Shown in pieces: positions 44,201 to 48,766 of a DNA stretch of 64,000 nt (position 1 is the first letter of the stretch; every line of letters starts with the position of its first letter). The notes beneath the pieces were generated by a model. That model saw only the letters and a list, made by a program, of their open reading frames with translations, made no database searches and had not been told where the DNA came from. Source of the DNA: Streptomyces justiciae (GTDB lineage Bacteria; Actinomycetota; Actinomycetes; Streptomycetales; Streptomycetaceae). Position numbers and translations under genes: made by a program. Where the stretch lies: assembly GCF_015163075.1 (NCBI RefSeq), contig NZ_JADDXU010000030.1, forward strand, positions 29,463-93,462, in the 5' to 3' direction.

Positions 44201-44937
44201 ACGGAGACACACCGCACACCTCGGCGTACGCGATCGAGAGCGGCTCGCTCGGCCTGCGGGGTGTCTTCGTGCCGCCGACCGCGGACGGAGGCGTCGGCAC
44301 CTGGCACTGGGAACTGCCCGGGCACCAGGGGCCGGTGGCCGTGACGCCTCTGAAGCTGCCGACGTCGGCGCACCACACCGCCCCGGCGCCCACGCCGATC
44401 ACCGCCGACGCGGCGGACCCCCTCATGTCGCAGCTGGCGGCCGCGCCCTGGAGCGCCGGCCTGCACTGGCGCGCGGACGACGAGGAGCTGTACGTGTTCG
44501 GACCCGCGGGGGCGGAGCATCCCGCCGCCGCCTTCGCCGATGGACTGCGCCCGCCGGGCGGCCACCTGGTGCACGTGGCGGCCCACGCCGGCGCCGACGA
44601 CCCCCAGGACAGCGCCTGGCTCACCGCCACCCGCACCATCGACTGGCTGCGCGCACAGGCCACGGCCGACCCATCCCGCGCGGAGGCACTGCTCGCCCAC
44701 TACGGCTGGCGGTACGACGTCGCCGCGCCCGGCGGCGTCGACGTCACCGCGACCCTCGACCTGGCCGCTCCCCACCCGGAGCGCGCCGAGGTGCTCTACC
44801 CGGGCGGCGTGGACGGCCGCCACATCCGCGGTGCACAGCGGCTGGAGGGCGGCCGACCCGTCGGGCGCTATGTGACCAACCCCGGGTTCGTGGAGCCCGG
44901 AACACACCCCACACCCACAGAGGGAACCGAGACGTGA
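29290..44937 (+). CDS. Giant T7SS polymorphic-toxin-like protein, ART C-terminus
   Basis: 5,215 residues, with no cysteine seen. ATG 29290 has GGAGGGG. Domains: 1-150, putative T7SS signal domain (RPQDWSALG, SDPTPGD; FVG at the WxG turn); 164-365, membrane or amphipathic segments; 637-711, VDVKAGA repeats; about 995-1457 and 1737-2204, two copies of one module (YGAIREAI, YFPEPNTF, LALVTDGGRIA); 1527-1694, zincin-like with HELGHQLGLRD at 1643-1653; 2231-2657, unknown alpha/beta; 2717-4304, six domains in order ABCABC; 4333-4410, coiled coil; about 4524-4864, DUF3626-like (YGNAVFHLKREL, ATFTPGDSF); about 4931-5215, ADP-ribosyltransferase-like, with Arg5061-x-Asp5063, SAWLTATR (5108-5115) and AEVLYPGG (Glu5167). 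Export by the neighbouring EccC is inferred. No immunity gene is recognised. The stop overlaps the next start. Confidence 0.85.
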   Translation: MARPQDWSALGMHSDPTPGDVDTLSSLYQGLRDTETLGNEITSGLNRVLDQSGNGFVGRTAEAVRAKIDGHLKQFIDAIGQSFSVAADATMAFKTTLQDVQMKADDALRNAQGLSKDDPQLNGLKAQAHTAQDEYNTAVRTYEHRMKDAQHLIRQPIDAWHLFLKSLGILEIILAIVGAFFGGWIGMLAFGLGMVVFISTLVDFAEGKAGLLDVALAFIGILFPSTKGINVGGLTKSVFNALKNLPKSIGSGLTGLGGALSHILTGGLSFRGIYSGVTALPGLVLRGLNGVANLAIKGLKITIAGLKMLAQTFRADFQMATAGIHTTLGKVGVYAISFGSRFVLSATLPVDFFELGIHAGSAFKMGFGTRLLTPTAHLSQSALGGGLHIGALTADHGGLAGFTGGMPHFETFQPGTLQGFNPGALQGLNTGLGGAQLGGLHGITVGADVGGANLGSLHSLDLGAHPGAGDNLLMANAGGLDSVEHLTAFDHFTGFQRTSAGLLEPLPTHMGGVDLSGAHGLSGLGSGAHALRSDLGISGAGTGLNTALGDALNSVRVATGHVEDFHALGIPELRSIVDGDISNIRMTQDGISLQVGAHSGTPTTLHVDYRGTGGLTNADGKQVVVAPEVHEVLSAAGVDVKAGAAVEVKAGAVDIKAGAVGVKAGAVDVRTGAVDVKVGAVDGKASAAVDVKASAAVDVKASAAVDIKAGSAPGAPSASGIKISRTDTAAGHSADGGTKDAVHELDHLSGGATSLNSPARPSRLTEEPPNPSLTAQTDHLGVSARENLDLLGQRKGTGDTAGTSAPSAIQSGTHVAPRPDQVGPDAVVVGEHIALRPSSAPTPQSRPHSDGGRPGPLSKFEAVTGGAAGKTGADRLAAWNEYEQAQVDLADAARQLDLSGGKLGRPSETVDEAGAKQSLQHAEISLDIAKGKLGRLGMDAETIGSHLDALGIPGPGRSPHGHGPGVAPNAPKRRGQQNAAASSSAGPVPPATKGELTRLTDPVRFSPQFREHAASYKLTPVMQYDGMAKGALRPGEEIRFIATVPSTSDVEFKVKDPATGAVVTKNKLFELAKTYEKAFGADSGRGERLGLVIGVNGRPGDEAAIEKAIKGFAEKWDKEGTYSVSVMGFTWKQGDPKLVAAGTQKEIPYGAIREAIVRDDLTQQMLTKAGADGPVYLHIGDADVKDMTVGGKPLLDTATKVINDMKVTTVHEQTLFPEVVSGGYKLTDTAAATKAADLDLAVRDAMNAVDPRAVYFPEPNTFLRVDTANHEGLEAQIHFGIKQDDKWRFEAQEGKHLLKNVIAARENMWEGDLTKMVQFRSDLALVTDGGRIAKDLPDDLKSLMGGLTQSHADKKVWTDQVTDYLQTHHAGLLGADPNAARTLADLAFHDIRTDGSELVRLEGPALVKAHEKDMRSLVQASKSLHMQAAAKDLVKMAVNTRNVLVTEINKLNKLAVHGVAPSAPGAVTKAVTDGHFGDALAHAGGDLASHGSWKAARDAAVPKTVRNRDWTDPISHPGRAKPFSGPIRDNAKFTRYVVKAGFDIRTFTVDGHAVSDLTIRVKLADDGVPKADADALWQRATSGVDKLFNQPGHVLPDGSVLHVTLERAEGPLGGHMTVKAGEAGSGANQYHWPLDASETDLAHELGHQLGLRDEYRAADAGHRPDNNAGLMGDYTEGLNGSAVRSWHLQMLQQTLDAYADTGHALTAPLPPHSVDLTPAPGPGKAKKQAAAPPPPDPWTSHADPGRFGSNSDFKQAYEYYELKPVAQYDGAAKGALKPGDDLRFVATVPVKVEAKDDLLLDVAKKYGESFGAGQGWNERLGLVIGLNGRAGKQDLILTKIQEFAKKWEQEGTFSVSVTGFTWRQPDPKKITAGHGEQKEVPYGAIREAIIRDDLTRDMINKLRPAGESEGQLYLHIGDSDVQEFVVDGRPLFDRAVTAIEGAKFTYKSDGSVHYPEAISGGYKLPAGTTEKSLAGMKAADLDLAVRGAMGTVDSRAIYFPEPNTFVRVDTAAYDTLDDGIHFGAVDKSKVGGKNHNAFSFEAQEGQHLLDNLIKSRQITNPAWLEHPAHMVKFDPELALVTDGGRIADKMSADPQKLMSGLTQSHAHPGTWKKQMEHYLTLHHPGVADQKGMLDILHKLAFHEIVSDGSKLTRMDGATLIKQVLSPAEFKLLKGHPDLGKFAVRTRTALVEHLNKLNQHGEHAAVPNAPTSKKVKASAADKAEKAAKFEAKKPDERLQKLLFQNGYATGDQFGVAAALHSDPKLQVLLIRNPLDHRDRSQDIRDFYVASGIDADRISVREVKEGENANKLRLNHWREINDSVLSSGGTAPGSRQMDEYVVSVSAATTWVGKRFGPELRDDLRAAWQLDDAHFTPQLQEAVGDWLKSRGVPDVAGRDVVVLWTRFSGKRGEIHVEHDTSHTGVRQILEGLHHRTADRPQSPLVIIAGDASAHSGRPSKFPGIASDFRAMGLDVHDLTAFWKNPEGLHTWGGDTRIGQMRLFEYLNRAGDGRLKHLGFRSGNLEAMALSGHQVRYLEEPGSAGGERMAKWHEIPGTGRTEGNGMAPGYERLVIEHPPTRSGQITVEVRELKHAMKAAYDGKGKLPSHIQAELNDLTHAYEHPGWVPGGGDRPYVRNLKPVAAHHTKGFAESDVHRIVDYLTAPRPGEALDTSPHAPTAGRPEVSTVDHAASPEPAQATEAAGSKTPEAPPAPQAPPRMTGTGQIGGADRVLPSQEAAANVTRDLVAHFDDALTPPQRDTLRADLQAQLGREIWPSLSAMTRGETRTLTVDVAGFSGDITVRAEVTKAEPDGAFKSLEFEDGSESLVRDGFQRETRSVVTAGVLVKGKAAAQTDLTGHLSSNWSRTESHRTTSSGRLFSRTKTPEPALKLEVEVRLEFDVSGVSGPSGKHLARPGASAGRVEVSAKVPVAVAEADARPSAGMQHYLPPARVEQTLALGGMDTVRDLFLVDADGMRVSGSLHKALLGSGADPHSLEAYGKRVFGDRWPAVRELVLDRIGSLDSLQYRLKGMTAGEALEIDLGPDAGSLLVTAEVTSMKHLRNTDKTEFNTGSDVTRVYTHTRSSEHGVRATMQAQSADLHAGPTTVTGVGHGEVDRDGALTVQESVRTGTAVKMKVPGAVFDGVTTLSFVHRADPLGAGSTPGVGRAPHPPGGQARLGFQVLMDAADARPVPEPGAFSAATRPPGPRRMTAPALQEGDHAWRPAPGVWDGLPSHAVVLDVLSGEERALDAAQSPRLTDLVDGAGREHFGADWADVRPAAHDMATREQLAVTLPQLTRGTTARSTPLPTPLRSNAQLSLSGRLESLEYVRTLDAAEINLLSDVADETGGRLGSAFGHGQLAQGGVQPELGSDFTLAVHAPGGGIAHRSRTADGVSGGHSSVAAAKYPEPMTVYIATVGVDAHIGRVGESATHGGRTDVRFVVALPKSHTQRYEITAEGVGSQVFHRPDTVTPAPPARAGAGLGVRPPFRVSDSGRIGNGDAVLELPGDQVVKELRRQLAEPFGDRWDQVEGEVAQFFDSIALQPRTAGLTAGDTWGGSFRAGPVTADIRITAADARMTEYLRVEKDFEFEQGTESAAAASVQKDSHVRRTLWERAGFKAPHVTVTLGHVRHKESVAGHGTDVRGGVVAKNKTVEPAAVFKGEVTYTVEVKISHALPGRGDERTFTVTNDGEFAFPVRDLPADPTTGAALRPEQFRRVPDRITDSLRLGAEDVVLDTRPVRGDAVGTRLVEDVLRQLDPNGPKLFGSAADWKTARAKLAERLPASEFQRRLKPMMAGQPWVVRVNGRELAIRASVKEMTHTADTKATEFNSATVGGTGGGRTESGLNGPQITSDGTNVTVVGTSDPIGGSPAEVFGGGTLAHTTQSEHLADSSSGIRSAAGTKTKVPGSVYDGVARLHIEVRDRWRPFGRGVDTHVSKDALDQQTRVKGLRADVADRQREFDEASAAGRPQHEIDALRTRLDQAKASFDKALTTQTTRIRDAVDTRRTGQGTLDFAPMTKWAFGVRVRSVGEAEIGFQALLPSADTVRVTAPDRARFTAPEPGVGRPQPPKRPGAAPAQVEVPRPPESLLTHGMSDGQLVRDLPDVQSLRGLLDSEGGRVFGSAWSEVTRTGQRRGELVMGGFTRDRLMAALPELTRGGELRGESFRVNGREAWVSVRADLLGLTHARPEPRAEVALATEKTYVFGRRDLHSRQFFLLGQVGAVAGTLESKLGAAVTFGGGFRRRTRGDQFTGGRTFTNAKIPTPLQHYDGHVEFTFTFHHGGTRTEASGVVAVGVSVPSAQITERVVVDQGHVFTRPTEQTAARPLDKGKQPAEFTVDEHEAIDAGAALSDARRLRADAERVLSELNERQDTGVGGVADGDGTRRALAQAQLERAEAAEILAEAHWSEVTGGRPLPFAVSREGAVPGLGGGAPHWSRSPRGGAPSGSKAPEGSVVSVEHIPSASHVVFDTDDGEAYALVPSGPDLTVAHWVSDPASAHGRPADTASGQETYAGDIVVQRQLLDQALTAAEGTPQLKKVLERQATSFEEDVRLFRVLEERTSLRELAPAQLVAVVLAERRALRTLSADWDRLTDNLLSARGSWRWARSYPLDEENLGPVVQRVHRHLLTDLSLTVNIDLGARVGDGTLLDAMTGDERLLRNVWEVVPGYTRYFERRGAAEEAMGYPASVKRTTHAAGIYPPKPGLDAWDESFAPTPADRADLPNYAALTSQHRPRGLGLYGNAVFHLKRELLERATFTPGDSFSPGRQGARSITGSGNLLPLLNHGPDRLVRLAFAEATGFRYDEEFRLLRDTGQLERHLVGFFEVQLHGGVRWEDVERVVLVREGGTPAHQQQARLEQFAQEAGHGFTVEILEPGAVRPTALAPDTPAGNGTLVSAHTNAPGDMFAAHTSVVDPTPARDKVATETHATVEEEAVPVRAPETAVPAHPDPAEAFEAVRQQFPDALVHTGRWTMWGHDGDTPHTSAYAIESGSLGLRGVFVPPTADGGVGTWHWELPGHQGPVAVTPLKLPTSAHHTAPAPTPITADAADPLMSQLAAAPWSAGLHWRADDEELYVFGPAGAEHPAAAFADGLRPPGGHLVHVAAHAGADDPQDSAWLTATRTIDWLRAQATADPSRAEALLAHYGWRYDVAAPGGVDVTATLDLAAPHPERAEVLYPGGVDGRHIRGAQRLEGGRPVGRYVTNPGFVEPGTHPTPTEGTET
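31342..31413 (+). repeat. Three 24-bp in-frame coding repeats
   Basis: Three tandem 24-bp units (31342-31365, 31366-31389, 31390-31413), the first two identical and the third with two changes. They encode ASAAVDVK-type octapeptides and end a longer run of degenerate VDVKAGAV repeats from 31198. Near identity indicates recent expansion by slippage or recombination. Confidence 0.9.
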
Positions 44938-47618
44938 GTCCCGCCATCCATCAGGTACGGCCGAACGCGCGCCGCGGCGCGTTCCGTACGGTCGCCGACG
45001 CGGTGCGTGCCGCAGACACCGACGACGAGATCCGGATCGCCGCGGGCGAGTATCCCGAACGTCTGCTGATCGACCGCGCGGTGACACTCGTCGCGGAGGA
45101 CGGACCCGGCACGGTACGGCTCACCTCGGTTGCCCCCGGGCTGCCCGTCCTTGAGGTCTCGGCCTCCGCGACACTCAGCGGCCTCACCGTGCTGGGCGCT
45201 GACCCGTCGCGGCCGCTGGTGCTGGTGACGGCGGGTACAGCCGAGCTGCGGGAGTGCGACATCGCCGGTGGCCGGGTGGAGGCCGTACGCGCGGCCTCAC
45301 TGCGGATCACCCGCAGCGTGATCCGGGAGGCGGAACTGGCCGGCGTGCACGCCGACACCAGCGGCGAACTGTGGCTGACCGGCGCCCTCGTCACGAACGT
45401 CGACGGCACCGGCGTCGTCGTGTCCGGCACCGCGACCGCCCACCTCACGGACTCGACCGTGCGCTCGGTCAGCGGCTCCGGCACCCGGGTGCGCGGCGAG
45501 GCCACAGCGGTCATCCGCCGTTGTGTGGTCGAAACCGCCGGACGCAACGGGCTGCTCGTCGAGGAGCAGGCGTCCGTGGTGCTGGACGAGTGCCGGGTGA
45601 AGGACGCCGCCGCCGAGGCCGTACGCGTGCTGGGATCCGCCCCGCGTGCGGAGGACGACGGAGGTGGCGGAGTGCGGATCACCGGCGGGGAGGTCACCGG
45701 GGCCGGGGCCGCCGGGATTCTCGCTGCCGGCACCGGCGACGTGCTGGTGTCGGCGTGTTCCGTCCGGGACAGCGGTGCGGCCGGGGTGTCGGCCGACGGC
45801 AGCGCGCGGCTGGAACTGGTCGACTGCCGCATCAACGGCTCGGGCGCCTGCGGGGTGATGGTGCGCGGCGCCGCCCGCGCGGTCGTCACCGACACCACCG
45901 TGCGCGGCGCGGAGGGCAACGGCATCTTGGTCGGCGAGCGGGCCGAGGTCCGCGTCACCGGCGGTACGGTGCGCGAGACCGCCTTCAGCGCCGTGCACGT
46001 CGGCGGTGAGGCCACGGCCGAACTCGTCGCCCTGCGCGTGGCCGACACCCCGGAGCACGGCATCGGCGCCGCCGAACGCGGCCGGCTGACGCTGGAGGAC
46101 TGCCAGGCCGCCGACTGTGGACTGTCCGGGCTGCATCTCGACGGATACGCGGTGGCCACCGTCGACGGCATGACCGTACGACGCGGCCGCAACGGCGTGA
46201 CCGCCCAGTCCGGCGGCGAGGTCCGCGCCCGGGACGTGCGGATCACCGATGTCGAGCGCGCCGGACTGACCTGCGGCCCCGACAGCGCCCCCGAGTTCAC
46301 CGACTGCCGGGTCAGCGGCGCGGGCACGGCCGGTGTCGTCGTCGCCGAGAAGGCGGCACCCACACTCCGCGACTGCGCGATCTCCGGCACCGAGGGTTCC
46401 GGACTGGTGGTCGCCCGGAACGCCGATCCCACCGTCCTGCGCCTGACCGTCAAGGACACCGGGAAGAACGGCCTGTTCGTCGGGGAGGGTGCGATGGGCC
46501 GGTACGAGGAGTGCGTGCTGTCGGCCACCGCGTACCCGGCCGTCCATGTCGCCGCCGAGGCGCGGCCGGTGCTGCGCGACCTGCTGGTGACGGACACCAC
46601 CGAGGACCTCAGCGTGGACGAGGGCGCCGAGCCCGAGGTGACGGGCTGCGCCGCGCGGGACGTGAAGAAGCCGGTGTGGCCGGCTCCCGGCACGTCCGCC
46701 CCGGCATCCGGCCAAGCCGTCGGTACGGCGAGGGTCGCGGTGGCGGGTCCGCAGGGGACGGCGGGGGTCACGGCCGTAGCGGGCGATGCCGAGGAGGACG
46801 TACCGGAGGAGAACCTCGACGACCTGCTCGCCGAACTGGGCGTGCTCGTCGGCCTGGAGCGGGTCAAGAACGACGTCTCGTCGCTGGTGAAGCTCATGCA
46901 GATGGTCCGGCGCCGGGAGGAGGCGGGGCTCGCGGCGCCCCCGCTCAGCCGGCACCTGGTCTTCGCCGGCAACCCGGGCACCGGCAAGACGACCGTGGCT
47001 CGGCTCTACGGCCGCATCCTCGCCGCGGTCGGCCTGCTCGCCCGCGGCCATCTCGTCGAGGCCGACCGGTCCTCCCTGGTCGGCGAGTACGTCGGCCACA
47101 CCGGCCCGAAGACCCAGCGGGTGTTCGAAGAGGCCATGGGCGGTGTGCTGTTCATCGACGAGGCGTACTCGCTCACCCCGGCCGCCGGTTCCAACGACTT
47201 CGGCCACGAGGCCATCGCCACCCTGGTGAAGCTCATGGAGGACCACCGGGACTCGGTCGTGGTCATCGTCGCCGGATACCCGGACGAGATGGAGCACTTC
47301 ATCGACTCCAACCCCGGCCTCGCCTCCCGCTTCAGCCGCACGCTGCTCTTCGAGGACTACGACACACCCGAGCTGGTGAACATCGTCGAGCACCATGCCG
47401 AACGCCACCAGTACCGGCTGACGGACTCCGCCCGCGAGGCGCTCACCGCGTACTTCGAGGAGACACCGCGCGGCGAACGGTTCGGCAACGGCCGTACCGC
47501 CCGCCAGACCTTCCAGGCCATGACCGAGCGCCAGGCGTACCGGGTGGCGGAGATGGCGGCTCCCGACGAGACCGACCTGATCACGCTGCGCCCGCAGGAC
47601 CTGCCCGAGTGCCCCTGA
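44934..47618 (+). CDS. Beta-helix / AAA+ (CbxX/EccA-like) fusion protein
   Basis: An 894-residue cytoplasmic protein. Residues 1-560 are a right-handed parallel beta-helix of the pectate-lyase/NosD type: it opens with the DUF1565-like FRTVADAVRAADTDDEIRIAAGEY, then repeats of about 22 residues with the pattern GI/LxVxxxAxxxLxDCxVxxs. A Pro/Ala linker (570-620) leads to a CbxX/CfxQ AAA+ ATPase (625-890) like T7SS EccA: Walker A GNPGTGKTT (679-687), Walker B VLFIDEAY (about 739), and the terminal GNGRTARQTFQAMTERQA arginine-finger block. The GTG start overlaps the giant gene's stop (GTGA) behind AGAGGG. Coupling suggests it handles, unfolds or delivers the giant substrate; the helix may recognise it. 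Confidence 0.88.
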   Translation: MSPAIHQVRPNARRGAFRTVADAVRAADTDDEIRIAAGEYPERLLIDRAVTLVAEDGPGTVRLTSVAPGLPVLEVSASATLSGLTVLGADPSRPLVLVTAGTAELRECDIAGGRVEAVRAASLRITRSVIREAELAGVHADTSGELWLTGALVTNVDGTGVVVSGTATAHLTDSTVRSVSGSGTRVRGEATAVIRRCVVETAGRNGLLVEEQASVVLDECRVKDAAAEAVRVLGSAPRAEDDGGGGVRITGGEVTGAGAAGILAAGTGDVLVSACSVRDSGAAGVSADGSARLELVDCRINGSGACGVMVRGAARAVVTDTTVRGAEGNGILVGERAEVRVTGGTVRETAFSAVHVGGEATAELVALRVADTPEHGIGAAERGRLTLEDCQAADCGLSGLHLDGYAVATVDGMTVRRGRNGVTAQSGGEVRARDVRITDVERAGLTCGPDSAPEFTDCRVSGAGTAGVVVAEKAAPTLRDCAISGTEGSGLVVARNADPTVLRLTVKDTGKNGLFVGEGAMGRYEECVLSATAYPAVHVAAEARPVLRDLLVTDTTEDLSVDEGAEPEVTGCAARDVKKPVWPAPGTSAPASGQAVGTARVAVAGPQGTAGVTAVAGDAEEDVPEENLDDLLAELGVLVGLERVKNDVSSLVKLMQMVRRREEAGLAAPPLSRHLVFAGNPGTGKTTVARLYGRILAAVGLLARGHLVEADRSSLVGEYVGHTGPKTQRVFEEAMGGVLFIDEAYSLTPAAGSNDFGHEAIATLVKLMEDHRDSVVVIVAGYPDEMEHFIDSNPGLASRFSRTLLFEDYDTPELVNIVEHHAERHQYRLTDSAREALTAYFEETPRGERFGNGRTARQTFQAMTERQAYRVAEMAAPDETDLITLRPQDLPECP

Positions 47619-47666
47619 CCCCGACCGCCCACGACGCCCACGACCCCTGCATCCGGAGAGAGTTAC

Positions 47667-48710
47667 ATGACGACATCCTCCTCACCCGACGGGCCCCAGC
47701 CGCCGGGGCCGCCGTCGCCCCCGGCCGGCGAGGAGCCCCTGCCGCCGGCCGGTCAGACCCGGCCCGGCGGAGAGACGCCGCTGGTGCGTCTCTCCGCCGG
47801 CACCCCGGCGTCCGGCGGCCGGTCCTTCGCGGCCGACTTCGCCCGTCGCCACATCTTCTCCGGCGCCCGGCTGCTCAAGCCCGGCCGCCGGGTGGCCATC
47901 GCGCTGGCCGGGGTGACCGGTCTGGCGGTCGTGGGCACCGGTGTGGTCGCGGGGATCGCGCGGCTCGGCGGCGACGACACCGCGCAGGCCGCGGCCACGG
48001 TCCAGGCCACCGACAAGCCGTCCGGCCCGCCGAAGGACCACCCTTCCGCGGACTCCGCCCACCCCTCCAAGCACCCGTCGAGCAAACCCAAGGGGCACTC
48101 CTCGGCCAAGAAGGACGGCTCGTCGGCGCAGGACGCCGGTTCCGGGCTGCCGGTGGAGGCCGCCCCGCCGGGCACCGGGAGCGGCGGTGGCGGAGGCGGC
48201 GGTGGCGACACCGCACAGGGCAGCGGCACCGGGAGCGGTACGACGAATTCCGGCACCCAGTCGACGCCGAAGCCGCCGCAGACGTCCAGCGGCTCCAGCA
48301 GCTCCAGCGGTTTCACCGGCAAGCTCCTGTTCAACTTCGCCTCCAGCCGCTGCCTGGCCACCCAGGGCGGGTCGCGGGCGGCCGGCACCCAGACCGTGCT
48401 CGCCGACTGCAACAGCAAGGACCCGTCGCAGGGCTGGACGTTCCCCTCCGACGGCACCATCCGCGACTTCGGCGGCACGATGTGCCTCGACGTCTCCGGC
48501 CTCGGCGACGGCGCCCTGGTACGGCTCGCGAACTGCTCCTCCTCGCGCGCCACGAACCAGCGGCTCGTCCTCAAGAGCTCCTACGACATCGTCGTCAACG
48601 CCAATCCCGGTCTGTGCGTGGACGCCAAGGACAAGAACACCGCGGCCGGAACCGTCCTCCAGCTGTGGAGCTGCGCCGGCACCGCCAACCAGAAGTGGCG
48701 CACGGCCTGA
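47667..48710 (+). CDS. Membrane-anchored RICIN lectin protein (T7SS locus)
   Basis: A 347-residue protein. The N-terminal 80 residues are Pro/Gly-rich and cytoplasmic, one TM helix follows at about 75-95 (VAIALAGVTGLAVVGTGVVAGIA), then a long Ser/Lys/Pro-rich and Gly-rich linker, and a ricin B-type beta-trefoil from about 215. Trefoil marks are NFASSRCLATQGG, GGTMCLDVSG, NPGLCVDAKDKN, and QxW-like LQLWSCAGTANQKW. It should display a carbohydrate-binding domain outside the cell. It is the third gene of the giant-protein operon (48 nt after the AAA+ gene). The protein at 54151-55362 has the same plan. Confidence 0.85.
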   Translation: MTTSSSPDGPQPPGPPSPPAGEEPLPPAGQTRPGGETPLVRLSAGTPASGGRSFAADFARRHIFSGARLLKPGRRVAIALAGVTGLAVVGTGVVAGIARLGGDDTAQAAATVQATDKPSGPPKDHPSADSAHPSKHPSSKPKGHSSAKKDGSSAQDAGSGLPVEAAPPGTGSGGGGGGGGDTAQGSGTGSGTTNSGTQSTPKPPQTSSGSSSSSGFTGKLLFNFASSRCLATQGGSRAAGTQTVLADCNSKDPSQGWTFPSDGTIRDFGGTMCLDVSGLGDGALVRLANCSSSRATNQRLVLKSSYDIVVNANPGLCVDAKDKNTAAGTVLQLWSCAGTANQKWRTA

Positions 48711-48726
48711 CCTGACCTTCACACGG

Positions 48727-48766
48727 CCATGGCGTCCTGGGCAGAGGGCGGCCTAGGACGCCATGG
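48727..48766. terminator. Terminator overlapping the end of a gene
   Basis: A perfect 12-bp stem CCATGGCGTCCT (48727-48738) with AGGACGCCATGG (48755-48766) and a 16-nt loop. The right arm encodes the last codons of the minus-strand gene ending at 48753, so the convergent genes share a coding terminator. Confidence 0.75.
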
